Source: Colletotrichum lupini
Taxonomy: Eukaryota; Ascomycota; Sordariomycetes; Glomerellales; Glomerellaceae
Reading direction: 5' to 3'
Length of the DNA stretch: 64,000 bases
Assembly: GCF_023278565.1 (NCBI RefSeq)
Contig: NC_064673.1
Span: forward strand, 3,658,001-3,722,000
The notes below the pieces were generated by a model. The model was not told the origin of the DNA. It did not search any database and saw only the letters and a list, made by a program, of their open reading frames with translations. A program made the position numbers and the translations under genes. Below, in pieces: positions 1 to 10,624 of this stretch. Every line of letters begins with the position of its first letter. Positions within the stretch are counted from its first letter, which is position 1.

Positions 1-1
1 C

Positions 2-169
2 AAAGTCCGAATCATTTTGATCTCGGCTACGGCTATCATCAGCAACATTGGCACGTACTATGCCGCGCAACCTTACGACCAGATCCTATCCATAATCGGC
101 GATACAAACCAGACTATCGAACTCTATCCAGACTATACGACGTACTTCCCCGGCATAAGTCCGAGTTAA
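2..169 (+). CDS. Possible 3' end of a truncated gene at the window edge
   Basis: A frame open from base 2 to a TAA at 167-169 gives about 55 residues. It has a short hydrophobic start (RIILISATAIIS) followed by a polar, Tyr-rich tail. There is no start in the window, so if real this is the terminal exon of a gene that begins to the left. Another frame on the same strand stays open even longer, so openness alone does not prove coding. I recognise no family. It is included only as a candidate partial gene. Confidence 0.22.
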   Translation, partial: KVRIILISATAIISNIGTYYAAQPYDQILSIIGDTNQTIELYPDYTTYFPGISPS

Positions 170-926
170 CAAGCCGTGATTCATGCCAATTCGAAGTCTC
201 TATCTGCTACTGAGGCTGCTGTCGCCGCGGGTACGTCGCTTAGTATGGTATTGTGACTTGCATTGGTAATCCATGTGGCTGGTGTTAAGATCTTCGTAAG
301 CCGTCGGTCACGATAATGACGATATATCTGCGATTACTGATCTATTCATAGCTCAAGCTTACATCCGCTGAGGCTAATAGGCTACGTAATGTTTCATTCA
401 ACAGACAAATGGAGGCAGGGATGAAGCCAACAGAAATAACACCGGTAGGGCTTTTGAGTGCGAAGGCCGAACTAGCCGAAGATTCTTTATAGTAGAAGGC
501 TCAATACGGCCCTGGTCAACGTTAGGACTTGAAGTTCTCTGTAGAGTGAGTTGTCGATCAGACTTTAAGAGGGATATCAGCATCTTGAAGCAAGTGTCGT
601 ATAGTCACCATAGGAGCATCGAGATAGGTGAAAGAGGACGGTTGTCTATTGGAAGTAGGAAATAGGCACGAAGCTCGCTCTGAAATAGAGGGTGCAAGTG
701 AGGTGAACCTCGGTGATTATGTAACCGAGGTCACGTGACGTACGGTGAGGCCTTGGAAGGTTGAAGCCATCACGACAGCAAGAAAAACGGAGCAAAATTG
801 AACTTTAAGGTGGGTTAAGAAAGTGACCAGCTCGCTTATCATATACATTATATAGAGACTACTACTTGAAAATCTATTTGTGACATAAGAGCATGGGCTC
901 CGTCTCTACTCAGTGAAAAATGGGTG
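170..926. other. Intergenic stretch, no gene seen
   Basis: About 750 bases with mixed base composition and no convincing long reading frame on either strand. It contains the 3' flank of the left-edge fragment and the downstream region of the broken HET gene, which ends at 927. No tRNA, repeat or RIP-type AT enrichment was seen. Confidence 0.5.
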
Positions 927-3038
927 TCATACTATAACCACGTTCCGCGTCTCAAAGTTGATTCCCAGCTTATTGTCTCCCCAGGTAGCATAATCTATAC
1001 GTAGTTTTCCAAGGCGTCGGTACGAGCCATCGCCCGTGGGTATAATGACGATACCTTCTTGATGCATGTGGAGCTTGGCCCCAGGCTTCTCGTGCATTTG
1101 GGTCATTTGAAACAGCATAAACCAGCTGAGTGTTGCATTCGACGCCTCCCTTGCGCTTTCTGTGGTATCAAACTTCATTTCGGAGACAGCTCCGTGAATA
1201 CCCTTCAGGTGTAACTTCACCTTCGTCTCTGTGTGACAGTCCACAGGACCTATGGTCTTGAATAATCCTTCCATCTTTAAAGAGCCGGTAAGAACTTCGC
1301 CGTATGGGTCCTCGCCTTTTGGTGTAATTACACAATCCAGAACCCTCGAGAGGCTCGCAATCGTCACCTCAAGACCATTATCGCCCATTAAGTTGCCGAA
1401 GCTCTGCTGCGAAATTGGCCCATTGAGAGATGCCCAAGACCAAGATGGTGCTTGGTAATGCGTGGCAGCTTGATCAGGTTCAGTGCACTCCCATGACAAT
1501 CCTTCAATAATCGCCTTGTGCCAAAGTCCAGCGACGTACTGATCGTTGATCTGACCTGCAATCATTCTCGCGATACCTGATATAGCGGGAAGCTTGTCCG
1601 TGCCACGGGTAAGTTTCCGTAAAGAATACTCGGTCACAAGCTCTGTCCACTCGGTAGAAGCTCGTAGGGCGCGCTCGTCTTCCTCGACGGTGTCCCAGTC
1701 TTTTCTGGCGTCGCTGTAGCGCCCTGAGAATTTCGTTCCATCTTGGCACAAAAAGTACGCGTTGCACTCAAACGACATCTGCTGTGAACCGAAATGGACA
1801 AGACGCGGCGCAAGCCAACGCTCCTGCAGAGTCCAGCCTCTCTTCGAGAGAGGCTCATCCCACACATAGTCCTCGCTACTGAGGTAGCAAGCCTGCTCGC
1901 GAGGTATTGCGCAAACATAGAGAGTGGCAGTCATACCGGCAGCAGTGGATGTACAACTTGCATAGGGGGGTGTTTCGGGCGGACCCAAGAAGCCTACACC
2001 ATTATCACTTGATTTCAAGACAGAAAACACGATGTAAGCATTCGATTAAACATCGCCCATCGTGGAAGCTTCCCTGATCCAGTCTGCGATATCGTCTTGA
2101 ACGATGCTGTGAGATGTCAGCTCATTGTGTTCTAGATAATGGCATTATTGTAGACTGAAAAGCACTCACCAGAGCGCATCAATCCAGAGGTAGCGTATTC
2201 CCAATTTGCGCGTCATGGTGACAGCATCTTGGAATGTCTGGGGCATAGTCGCAGTAATGATGCCCTCCTTGTGTTCCTCAAGGCTCGCCATGGTGGTCCT
2301 GAAATGATCTTTTCCTTGACCCCACATGTAACTCAAAGCGGCGTATTTCCCGCATGCATCCCGAGCCTCGTATAACTTGATGTAGGTTTGCTTGTCATCG
2401 ATGCCCACATCGAGAACCCTCGTCGGCAAGCACCTCTCGCCTATACAGCACCTGAGTTGGACATGCTCTCGGTCGCAGTCTCTCAGCCATTTCCCAACTT
2501 GGTCGGATATTGAGTCAACTGTTGGGTTTTTCCTCAAGCATCGTCCAGTGATCGAAGCGCTCAATGGATCGCTGTCATCTGAAACGCACAGTCTGAAAGC
2601 ACTGATCAGACGGATGGAATTGTGTTCAGCGTCGAATGATATGACCAGGATGTTTTCTGTGTCCTGGGAGTATTTGACAAGTCGCATGTTCCAAACTGAT
2701 CCGTCCTCAAGGTACTTGCTGATGTGTTCATCTTTCATATCTTGCTCGCTCAATTGGGTAAGCCAGCTCTTGAAGATATGAGCGCCGTGAAGAACCGCGG
2801 CGCAGATAGCGCAATCTTTTGAGGCGTCCAAAAGGTCTTCGAAAGTTCGGTGGAATTGAACGCCAAATTGTGACACCTCTTCTTCTCTCCAAGAACCCCA
2901 AAGTTGCAGCAAACTCAAGGTGGGTCGAAAAATAGATCCTTTATTCAGGATGTATTTATCTGGGTATGCGGGGATGTTGAGTAGGTCGATAGCTAAGCAG
3001 GTACTGCACAGCGACATACCAGCACCGTCCTCGGCCAT
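927..3038 (-). pseudogene. HET-domain (heterokaryon incompatibility) gene with a premature stop
   Basis: Two exons, 3038-2170 and 2106-927, are separated by a 63-nt GT-AG intron. Joining them restores the HET block LWIDALC-IVQDD across the splice. Exon 1 has an N-terminal Cys pair (LCSTC) and the first HET motif YAALSYMWG; exon 2 has the late motif RGWTLQERWLAPRLVHFG. HET proteins act in the cytoplasm in non-self recognition and programmed cell death on fusion of incompatible hyphae. Codon 310 is TAA (2048-2046), inside the conserved stretch MGDV-stop-SNAYIVFSV, where the family normally has Tyr. The downstream frame stays open to the TGA at 927, so the lesion looks recent. Without the stop it would be 682 residues. 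The start at 3038 (MAEDGAGMSLC) is chosen over an upstream in-frame Met because HET proteins usually begin just before the Cys pair. It is divergent from the intact HET gene at 3863. I call it a pseudogene, though a null allele is equally possible. Confidence 0.85.
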
Positions 3039-3862
3039 TGTTGTTTGATCGAGCACAGGCCGTTGTAGCAAGTGAATAGCACACGCCGAACCATAGTTCA
3101 GAGTAAGAGCGCAATATATCCTAGTAAGGAGTGAGGGGTAAACGGAATGTGGTTTAACCATCATCCATCCAGCTTGCTTACTTAGGACTAGCTCCTACAT
3201 TGAATCTCACCATCAGCATCCTTGCCTTCAAGCCTTCTTGATCCTTCCACTATTGAGAATTATTTTGGGACTACCAAGGTAGAAACTACAAGCATTATCG
3301 GTTTCAAGCAGCCTGTTGGATTGACTACTCCAGCTGGATAAAGGGATGGTAGAAATGCATTGAACGATATGCAACGAAAAAAAAAAGAAAAAAAAAAAAA
3401 CGGTGATGTTAGGTAAACACAAGATAGAGCTACGCTCGGACCAGGATAGGCAGAAAAGCCTCAATTACCTTAAGCACAATAATCACCCTTTGTTGTGTTT
3501 TGATGAATGAGCCCCAGTAGTCTTGCATTGAATCGACATTGCTGGAGTTGCGGACGGCTATCTACCCAAGGTTTTGTTATGTACAAGGTCGCGATCCAAA
3601 TGGGCTTACTATTGCATGGTTCTTTCTCATTCGAACCAATTGTGTTGCGAGATAGCCCCTCATTGTTCTTCGATGGGGCTGTGCCGAATGTCAGACTCTT
3701 TCACACTGGGCAGTGTCGTAAGCATGGCACTTGATCTGGGGAGCGAATCAACAAATCACATCTAATCGTGTCCCCCGGTAGCGCGAGCCAAGGCTAAATA
3801 CCGCAAAGACCGCGTCTGGGGCAAGTGAAGGATGCGTAGTGGCCAGCCCTCTTTCTCTCACA
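3039..3862. other. Shared upstream region of two divergent HET genes
   Basis: An 824-base region between two divergently transcribed HET-domain genes, so it should hold both promoters. It has an A-rich tract at 3377-3400 (A10, G, A13), the kind of poly(dA:dT) often found in fungal promoters. I see no convincing TATA or CCAAT arrangement and no RIP damage. Open frames here are short and lack homology that I recognise. Confidence 0.4.
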
Positions 3863-5926
3863 ATGGCAACTCATAGATCAACAGAAACTACCACATTCAG
3901 TTACTACCCGCTCAACGAAGATCGGAACGAGATGCGGGTCCTCAACCTACAGACGATTGAACGACCACCTCTTGCCAAGCTTCGGGATGAGCCACCTGAA
4001 TGGCATGGCCTTGTCCATTGTACGATTGACCACGTTTCACTCGACGCACATCTGCCAGACTATAGAGCTTGGTCGTCACAAACGCCGCAGCTGTCTCGGA
4101 GAAACAGCGATGAGCGATGGCGACGGTTCTCGAATGAGCGATATCGGTCATTGAGCCCGACAAGAGTAAGCTCACCGTTCGAGAGGCCACGTGCGCATCA
4201 TCGCTATCATCGATTTTCATGGGGTGACTACGGAGCCCTGAGCTACACTTGGGGGGACCAGACTGTGAAAGTGCCGATCATCATGAATGGCCAGGTTGTG
4301 CTTGTCGGTCAAAGCTTAGAGGCAGCTCTGCGAGCCTTGTCCTCAGATCCAGATTATATTGATGGTCTGAAAATTTGGGCCGATGCAATCTGTATCAACC
4401 AGAGGGACCTGGCCGAGCGCAATCGTCAAGTGAAGCGCATGCGTCAAATATATGGAAGAGCGCTCATTGTCTCCATCTGGCTAGGCGACATACCCAACGA
4501 CTCTATTTCCGACATGGCTCAGCTCCACGAACTGATAGTCAAGTCACAAGACAAAGCTGCAGCATCTGAGGTGTTGGAAGTAGCAATGACGGACCCAGAG
4601 AAGAAAGAAACCATACGCAGGGCCATCGATGTAGTTGTCAAGAAGACATACTGGTCTCGGATTTGGGTAATTCAGGAGAAATGCCTGGGTCCCTTCAACC
4701 CTTCTATTCTTTTCGGGACGTTCCGCATGGGCTTGGTGCCGTTTCATAACTTTCTCCAAGGTGTCACGAACATCCATGGCGCTGTAAGGGCTCGTGAGAA
4801 AGTGTGGCGAATCTTGAAGTTGGTGGAGTTAGTAAATGCGTCTCAAGAGCGTGTTCGCCGCGGTCGAGCTCAGACCAATGAAGAGCGTAGGCAAGATCAA
4901 GACGACCTTGGACTGCTCTTGATGATTGGGAGGATGGCAGGCTCACTCGACTTGAGAGATCGTCTGTACGGATTAATGGGGATGATACCGGAATATGTGG
5001 CCAAATTGATTGAGCCGGACTATAAGAAGAAGGTAGAAGATGTGTTCTCGGATTTTGCCAGCGCGCTTATCACTGGCTTCGAATCTTTCGACATAGTGCT
5101 GACTGGGACGACGGAATCTACTCTGAAGCTTCCTTCCTGGGTGCCAGATTTGACATCTCCATGGGATCCTTATCTCTGGGGAACAGACTGTAATGCCAGT
5201 TGGGGACAGAAAGCCAAGTTCAGGGTGGAACATGACGGGAAGGTTCTTACCACTAGCGGATATCTCGTTGATGTGGTCGAAGGCTTGGCTCCTTTCTTGG
5301 GTTGGAAACACGGTGGTCTCGGTGTCTGGCAAGATGCCGTTCAGCCAGCATCTGTTAAGATGCCGAACGATCCCAAGGCGGCAATCGTACGGACCCTTCA
5401 TCGAGCTGCAACATACAACTGCGATTCAGGAACAACGATTCTCGATATTCCTTGGCTTGAGAGCCTGAGCCCCGACGACCCAGACATCCTGGCGCTGGAA
5501 AAGCGTGGATGGGGCAAAGTTCTCAAACACGCCAATCTCAACGACTTGACACAGTTTCGCAAGCAGGTCAATGACAATTTCCAACCTTGGGGTCGGCGAT
5601 TCAAGTCCTTCTTCCCACGGGTGCAAGATGTTGGAGATTGCGTGGACCCTAAACCTTTCTTGGAATCACTTGACAAGCATATTGGAATCGTATATCCGGT
5701 CTTCACCACAGTAAAGGGGCTTTTTGGCACCGCAATTCTTCAGCAAATTCGGAAGGGAGACTCGATATCTATTATACCGGGCTGCTCAGCGCCCATTGTC
5801 ATGCGACAGAACAATGGCCAATGGCAAGTCATTTCACAGTGCTTTGTGGATGGCCTCATGTGTGGGGCGATGAAGACGGCAGTGGGTGTCAATGGCTGCG
5901 AACTGACAGAAATCCGAATAAGCTAG
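3863..5926 (+). CDS. HET-domain heterokaryon incompatibility protein, intact
   Basis: Single-exon gene of 687 residues. The ATG at 3863 is chosen because the frame upstream starts only with GTG and this ATG has A at -3 and G at +4. The HET domain spans roughly residues 120-290: YGALSYTWGD (motif 1), IWADAICINQRDLAERNRQV followed by IYGRA and WLGD (motif 2), and YWSRIWVIQE (motif 3). The helical DLRDRLYGLMG element found after the domain in this subfamily follows. The C-terminal half has no recognised domain, as is common for HET proteins where it sets specificity. Role by family: cytoplasmic trigger or executor of vegetative incompatibility. It lies head to head with a second HET gene that has lost its frame. 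No truncation or odd composition is seen. Confidence 0.93.
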   Translation: MATHRSTETTTFSYYPLNEDRNEMRVLNLQTIERPPLAKLRDEPPEWHGLVHCTIDHVSLDAHLPDYRAWSSQTPQLSRRNSDERWRRFSNERYRSLSPTRVSSPFERPRAHHRYHRFSWGDYGALSYTWGDQTVKVPIIMNGQVVLVGQSLEAALRALSSDPDYIDGLKIWADAICINQRDLAERNRQVKRMRQIYGRALIVSIWLGDIPNDSISDMAQLHELIVKSQDKAAASEVLEVAMTDPEKKETIRRAIDVVVKKTYWSRIWVIQEKCLGPFNPSILFGTFRMGLVPFHNFLQGVTNIHGAVRAREKVWRILKLVELVNASQERVRRGRAQTNEERRQDQDDLGLLLMIGRMAGSLDLRDRLYGLMGMIPEYVAKLIEPDYKKKVEDVFSDFASALITGFESFDIVLTGTTESTLKLPSWVPDLTSPWDPYLWGTDCNASWGQKAKFRVEHDGKVLTTSGYLVDVVEGLAPFLGWKHGGLGVWQDAVQPASVKMPNDPKAAIVRTLHRAATYNCDSGTTILDIPWLESLSPDDPDILALEKRGWGKVLKHANLNDLTQFRKQVNDNFQPWGRRFKSFFPRVQDVGDCVDPKPFLESLDKHIGIVYPVFTTVKGLFGTAILQQIRKGDSISIIPGCSAPIVMRQNNGQWQVISQCFVDGLMCGAMKTAVGVNGCELTEIRIS

Positions 5927-6126
5927 ATAAGGAATGAACTTCAGATTTAACCCCAGTTCATTACACGTATTTGGTACCTTATTCAGCTTCAATTGGTGTC
6001 CTGCTAGCTTGAGGTGTTTGCATCCCCGAGCCGGATCTCCAGTTGAGGCCGAGGGTAAGACCTGATTGCTTTTGCTGTAGCTTCATAGAGTTTTGAGTAT
6101 CAAGTCTTTCTTTCTGTGCCTTTGAA

Positions 6127-9100
6127 CTAGCCCTTTAAGGCAAAGCACCTCTCAATATTTTCCGCATTATTTCCCCACCAGTGCGCCATTACTGCTCCGG
6201 TTGTACCAAGGAAAATGAAGATGAACAAGAGGTTAGCATTGAAGCCAGTGTCCAAAGCTGCGCCACTGATATATGCCCATTTGTTCCAGAAAGCGCGACG
6301 ATAACGGTAGAGGTAGAAGTTGAAGAAGGTCCCGACAAGGAAAGTTGTAAAGGGCCCAGTGCTAAGATTTCCGTGGAAAGTTGCCGCGCTAGCAAAGAAG
6401 ATCGTGGAGTTCCAAAGGTCGAAACGGGCTTTTGGAAACTTCTTGTGAAGAAGCCAGATAATGATCGGTGCTATCGCGCCAGCAGGGAAGCCGTAGAGTA
6501 CAGGCTTGAAGAAGGAGGATGCGAAGAGCTTCTTTGGCCCAACAAGTGCATACTGGATACCGGCGGTATTGTAGCTCTTGAACTCTTGGCCAGTCCATTG
6601 TCCTTGAGGATCCGCGACTCGACCGCTCACGTAGTCAAATTTGGACGCAATGACCCAACGCATGACGCCGTAGTTGATAGGGAGAGCTATCATATTTGCG
6701 ATGATTTGGACCCCAATCACGTCGCGTGGAGGAAGATGGAGGTAGTGCCCAATCTAGGTTTCGTGTTAGCGTCCCTTTGATCAAGTAGTTATTGAGAAGA
6801 ACACTTACCTTTTGGTCTTCTAGAACAATACGAGCATCGTACCAGACGTTGCCAGATATAATGCGATAGGCTAGCTGGCCAAGGGGATGGCGCGACGAGC
6901 CCTTCGCGTCGATCATGTCTATAGCCGCCGTCAGCCATATGTCCCTTGACACACCATGTTATAAAACCCTTGGACTAACAGCCGTAGATAAGTTCATTGA
7001 AGAACCCAACCTTGATCGAATATCCAGACATCGCATAAACCAGACTCATGGGCAGCATAGCAGCGCCGCCAAAACCCAGAGCGACGAAGTATGTCCAAGT
7101 CGGCATCCAAACAGACTTTGTGGCGACAATAACGAGCAAAATGCCAATGGGAATAATGGTCAACAAAACCCATTCCCTTATTGATGGTGTTAAGCCAAAG
7201 TTTTACTGGGTATCTTGCGTGTAGAGTCCCGAGGGATATGGACTTACCAAAGAGTGAGGCTCGGATACTGTTGGATGATACGACTAAATAATTAAAGTCA
7301 GCAAATAGCTCTAAGCATCTGGACATGATTAACCAACCTCAACCTATCTTGATGATACTCTCCCTCTGCTTTTCTTGCTTTCCAGATCTTGACTACTTTG
7401 GGGCCCAGGAATAGGCCACACCAAACAAAGGAGGAAATGTACGATGCGTACCACTTTGTTGGATTAACAGTTTTGTATGCAAACAATACTCGAAAGGTCA
7501 CGCACCATGAAGATTTCCCATGTGTACTGAGCCCCAGAGTACGCCAGACCAACCTCGTGGTAAGCTGTTTCATTGACATGCTGAACACCGCTCGAGTCCG
7601 TGTAGACTAGATCACTAGCTGTCAGCACTCACAACGAATCGTTTACATGACTCTCAATTGATTGCTGCCTTACTTAAAGATTCAAATGGATAAGAGGAGC
7701 CGTTCTTTTGGAACACACCATTCGACATAATGTCGTACGTAGGAGACGCCCATAAGTTGCCAAAGTAAGCAACGGGAATCAAAACCCATGTCTTGTGAAT
7801 AGTAAGTACAGAACATTTCAAAGAGGCACAGAACCTACTGTGATAACAAAGCCAACGAAGATAGTCACTTGAACACTGTAAGGATAAGTAATGACGGTGG
7901 AGGTGATGTTAGACCAATTGAGCGTGATGTTGAGGAGCCCAATCCCTCCACGGCCGGCGCCGAGGAAGTTGACAGTGTGATTTCGACTCGCGAACCAGCA
8001 TAGAGGAGCAAGAGCAGCGTACCCTCCACGGCCGGCGCCGAGGAAGTTGACAGTGTGATTTCGACTCGCGAACCAGCATAGAGGAGCAAGAGCAGCGACG
8101 AAAGGAAAAAGGTACTCGGGGAGAAATTGCCAGAGAAATGTGCCCAATAGAATCCACCAGAACACCTTGATGATATTGTTAACATGGTCCAGGATTGGCT
8201 GACGATTCTTTACTCACTCTCATCTGTTTCTGGGAAACGCTTTTGTGTAACTCAGACTTCCCTTGCATGCTCCTATACAATGTGACCTGTTGAAGAGACA
8301 AAGGGAAGATGAATTCGGGATCATCAATCAGAATCTTCCGAACTTTGGCTTGTCAGAGAGTATCATCAACAGCACAGGGTGATTTGGTCTTACCCATTGC
8401 GGCGAATGAAAACCCCAGTAGAGAGGCACCCTGATTGCTCTTAGTGTTCAAACTTCAAATCATGATCGTTCAATCTCACCCATCCAAAAAAGAGTGCAAC
8501 AGCTGGATTCATTGTGATGCCGTAATACAGTGCTGCATTGGTTGGCAGGTAAGCTATTCATTGATATTAGTTGGAGCTGGAGGACGGCGCGGCGGAATTC
8601 GTCATAAGTAACGTACTTGCCCACTGGCCTTGACTGCCCGCGTTGGCAGCAATACCGATAATTGCATGTTCTTTGATGGAGAATGGCCCAGGGTTGAGGG
8701 AGAAGGAAAAGCGTCCGAGGGGCACCGTATAAGCAGGTAGAATACGTGCCAATAGCCGACCAAGCGGAGCAGAGGCTAAAATGACGAAGAATACAGGGAA
8801 TGGAGCTGTTGTAGTTCGAAAACTGTTTGTTATCAGTAACACACTAGGCTGCATAACAAAGATGGGCACTTTACTATGAAAGCTGCGAAACAATACTTCC
8901 GGTTGTGCAAAAGATCGCAGAAAGAAGGATTGCGCGGAAGGTGACCACTGGCAAAGTGAGGTCGTCTTCGAATCCGACAACGTTGCGTACAAGCTCTGGG
9001 ATATTAACGAACTCTTCAGATTTGAAGTCGTACTCAGGCTCTGAGTCTTCGGTGAACCCTCTCTTGGGTCCGTCTGAGCCATCGTCGATACCTCCAAGAA

Positions 9101-9209
9101 ATACCTTTTCCGACGTCTCGAAAACAGAATCAACAACAACCTTCGGGTTGGTTGACTCTTTTGAGTCGTTCAGAGTGGTATTATCCATTTCGTCACGTTG
9201 TTGAGACAT
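6127..9209 (-). CDS. OPT-family oligopeptide transporter, Isp4 type, with internal duplication
   Basis: Plasma-membrane proton-coupled importer of small peptides of the OPT family (Isp4/OPT1 branch). I resolve 13 exons: 9209-8875, 8822-8617, 8553-8480, 8430-8394, 8348-8218, 8165-7839, 7791-7674, 7606-7506, 7453-7344, 7283-7248, 7176-6980, 6918-6809 and 6753-6127. Introns are 45-71 nt, all GT-AG. Exons sum to 2409 nt, giving 802 residues. Family blocks in order: an acidic N-terminus, SIVSQLSYFR, ITMNPAVALFFGW, APLCWFASRNHTVNF, ELIYGYMIDAKGSSRHPLGQ, ALPINYGVMRWVIASKF, FHGNLSTGPFTTF and MAHWWGN near the C-terminus. Many hydrophobic segments fit a 12-16 TM carrier. Exon 6 holds two identical copies of a 76-bp block at a 78-bp period, adding 26 residues (copies near residues 285-309 and 311-335). 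The frame is kept, but the insertion falls in a conserved block, so function is uncertain. Exon 10 is only 36 nt. Confidence 0.93.
7944..8097. repeat. 78-bp-period tandem duplication inside the OPT coding sequence
   Basis: Bases 7944-8019 and 8022-8097 are identical over 76 bp, with a 2-bp spacer between them. The period of 78 bp is 26 codons, so the OPT frame continues. Each copy codes for APLCWFASRNHTVNFLGAG plus flanking residues. The lack of any difference between copies points to a very recent event or to an assembly artefact. Confidence 0.95.
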
Positions 9210-10624
9210 GGTTAGATGCTAGTATCACGGAACTCGAAATGTAAGTAGGGTTCGCAATGTGACGCTTGCGACAAGTATAAGTAAAGCGATCAAACCCCCG
9301 CCGATTGTTCACAGGGAGGGAGCAGCATGCAATTGCGGATCTTCGTGATGTGCTTGCGAACAGCGTTGTTGCGTTGCCACCTCGGTAATGCAAACCCTCT
9401 TCCAGTCGGGAATAGCTTATCGACGCCTTTTATTGGAAGTTTCCCAAGTCTTATTCGAGGTTAATCTAAATTCGGGATAGACTACACGGAGGACTAATAT
9501 CCTCCAAAACTCGAAACGGTACCTTCTAGACCAGTGATTCCCTTGAGCATGCTACTTGCCACAAGGGTACAAACTAATCCCAGCAGACGTTGGAGGTGAT
9601 GTTGGTTGCAGGTGGTCTAGCGTCGGCTAATACACCCTAGTGATTCTACCGACCGGCATCGGGAATAAGAGGAATGGATGAAAGATGTTGATGCTGCATG
9701 CGAGGCCTGCATTATCTGATCGCGTTATCAAGGCGCAATGCAGGTGGGGTATGTCGAGATCGACCAGTGGAAGCGGAGGAGACCCGACACCTCCTCCTCA
9801 GGTTTGATAAGAACGCATCGCAGACATATGCAGCCACTGAGAACATAACCTTGAAGACGTGGTAGCGCGGGCAGTTCTGACTTTCGAGGCAGTACGCCCG
9901 GTCTCCCGCCCTTGGCGCATGGGATAGTCTTACTGTAGCTCTGCGGTTAGATATCTTTTCTTCATCACCTGCTGTTGGAACGACCTTTGCAACGCGAAGA
10001 TAGCTTGTCAAGTGAGACCATCGGACGAGATCCGATAGCGTCTAATGCATCTCCAATGTAACGTGATCTACTGAGACGTTGCGAACAATGGCGAAGAAGA
10101 TAGCTATTAGATAGCTCAATCCCACTCCTGCCTGCAAATATCTGCCGGCAGCTTGCCCCATATTCTCGTGCTTCGATATGATTGAGGTCATAGTCCTATA
10201 TCAAAGCCTAAAAGTCCAGCTACAGTTGGGGAGAAGCGATGTTGTAGCCAAAAACCTGTGGTCGAGTATTGCTCCGAGATGTATAGCGACCATACCCCAT
10301 TGCTCAAAATCGATAGAGGTCTGTGTAACTCAGAACTAAGTCTCTTCAAATGTTCCATCTATGGTAGCAAGGCCACGCCTCGAAGGATCATTGTCTTGCG
10401 GCAGGAATATCTCGTGCGGTGAATTAACTCACGGGATTGAATATTGTAGACCTCAAATTCTGCGTGATCGTTCACAACTAGATGGACAATGCGTAAAAGT
10501 GCCAACCTGAATCTCTCTATATGTGCTTGGGTATCTATGTTTCTAAACTTAAAGCAGCTTCTGTGAATCTACAAGTGGTTCCAGCAGATTTTACATTGAA
10601 CGACATGATCAATCTAGAACATGT
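9210..10624. other. Intergenic region between OPT transporter and dioxygenase
   Basis: About 1.4 kb with no gene I can support. It holds the OPT promoter (right of 9209) and the 3' flank of the dioxygenase. A 99-codon frame on the minus strand (9712-10011) has no recognisable domain and unremarkable composition. No repeats or RNA genes were seen. Confidence 0.45.

Noticed and set aside
2030..2060. A short intron that would remove the TAA in the HET gene
   Set aside because: No donor-acceptor pair fits within the conserved stretch without deleting family residues, so the stop was kept as real.
6181..6780. 199-codon plus-strand frame
   Set aside because: It is antisense to the last OPT exon, where the minus strand carries family motifs to the stop.
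7177..7247. Alternative acceptor at 7206 for OPT intron 10
   Set aside because: It gives an in-frame stop, whereas the acceptor at 7177 restores the family sequence and the whole-gene frame.
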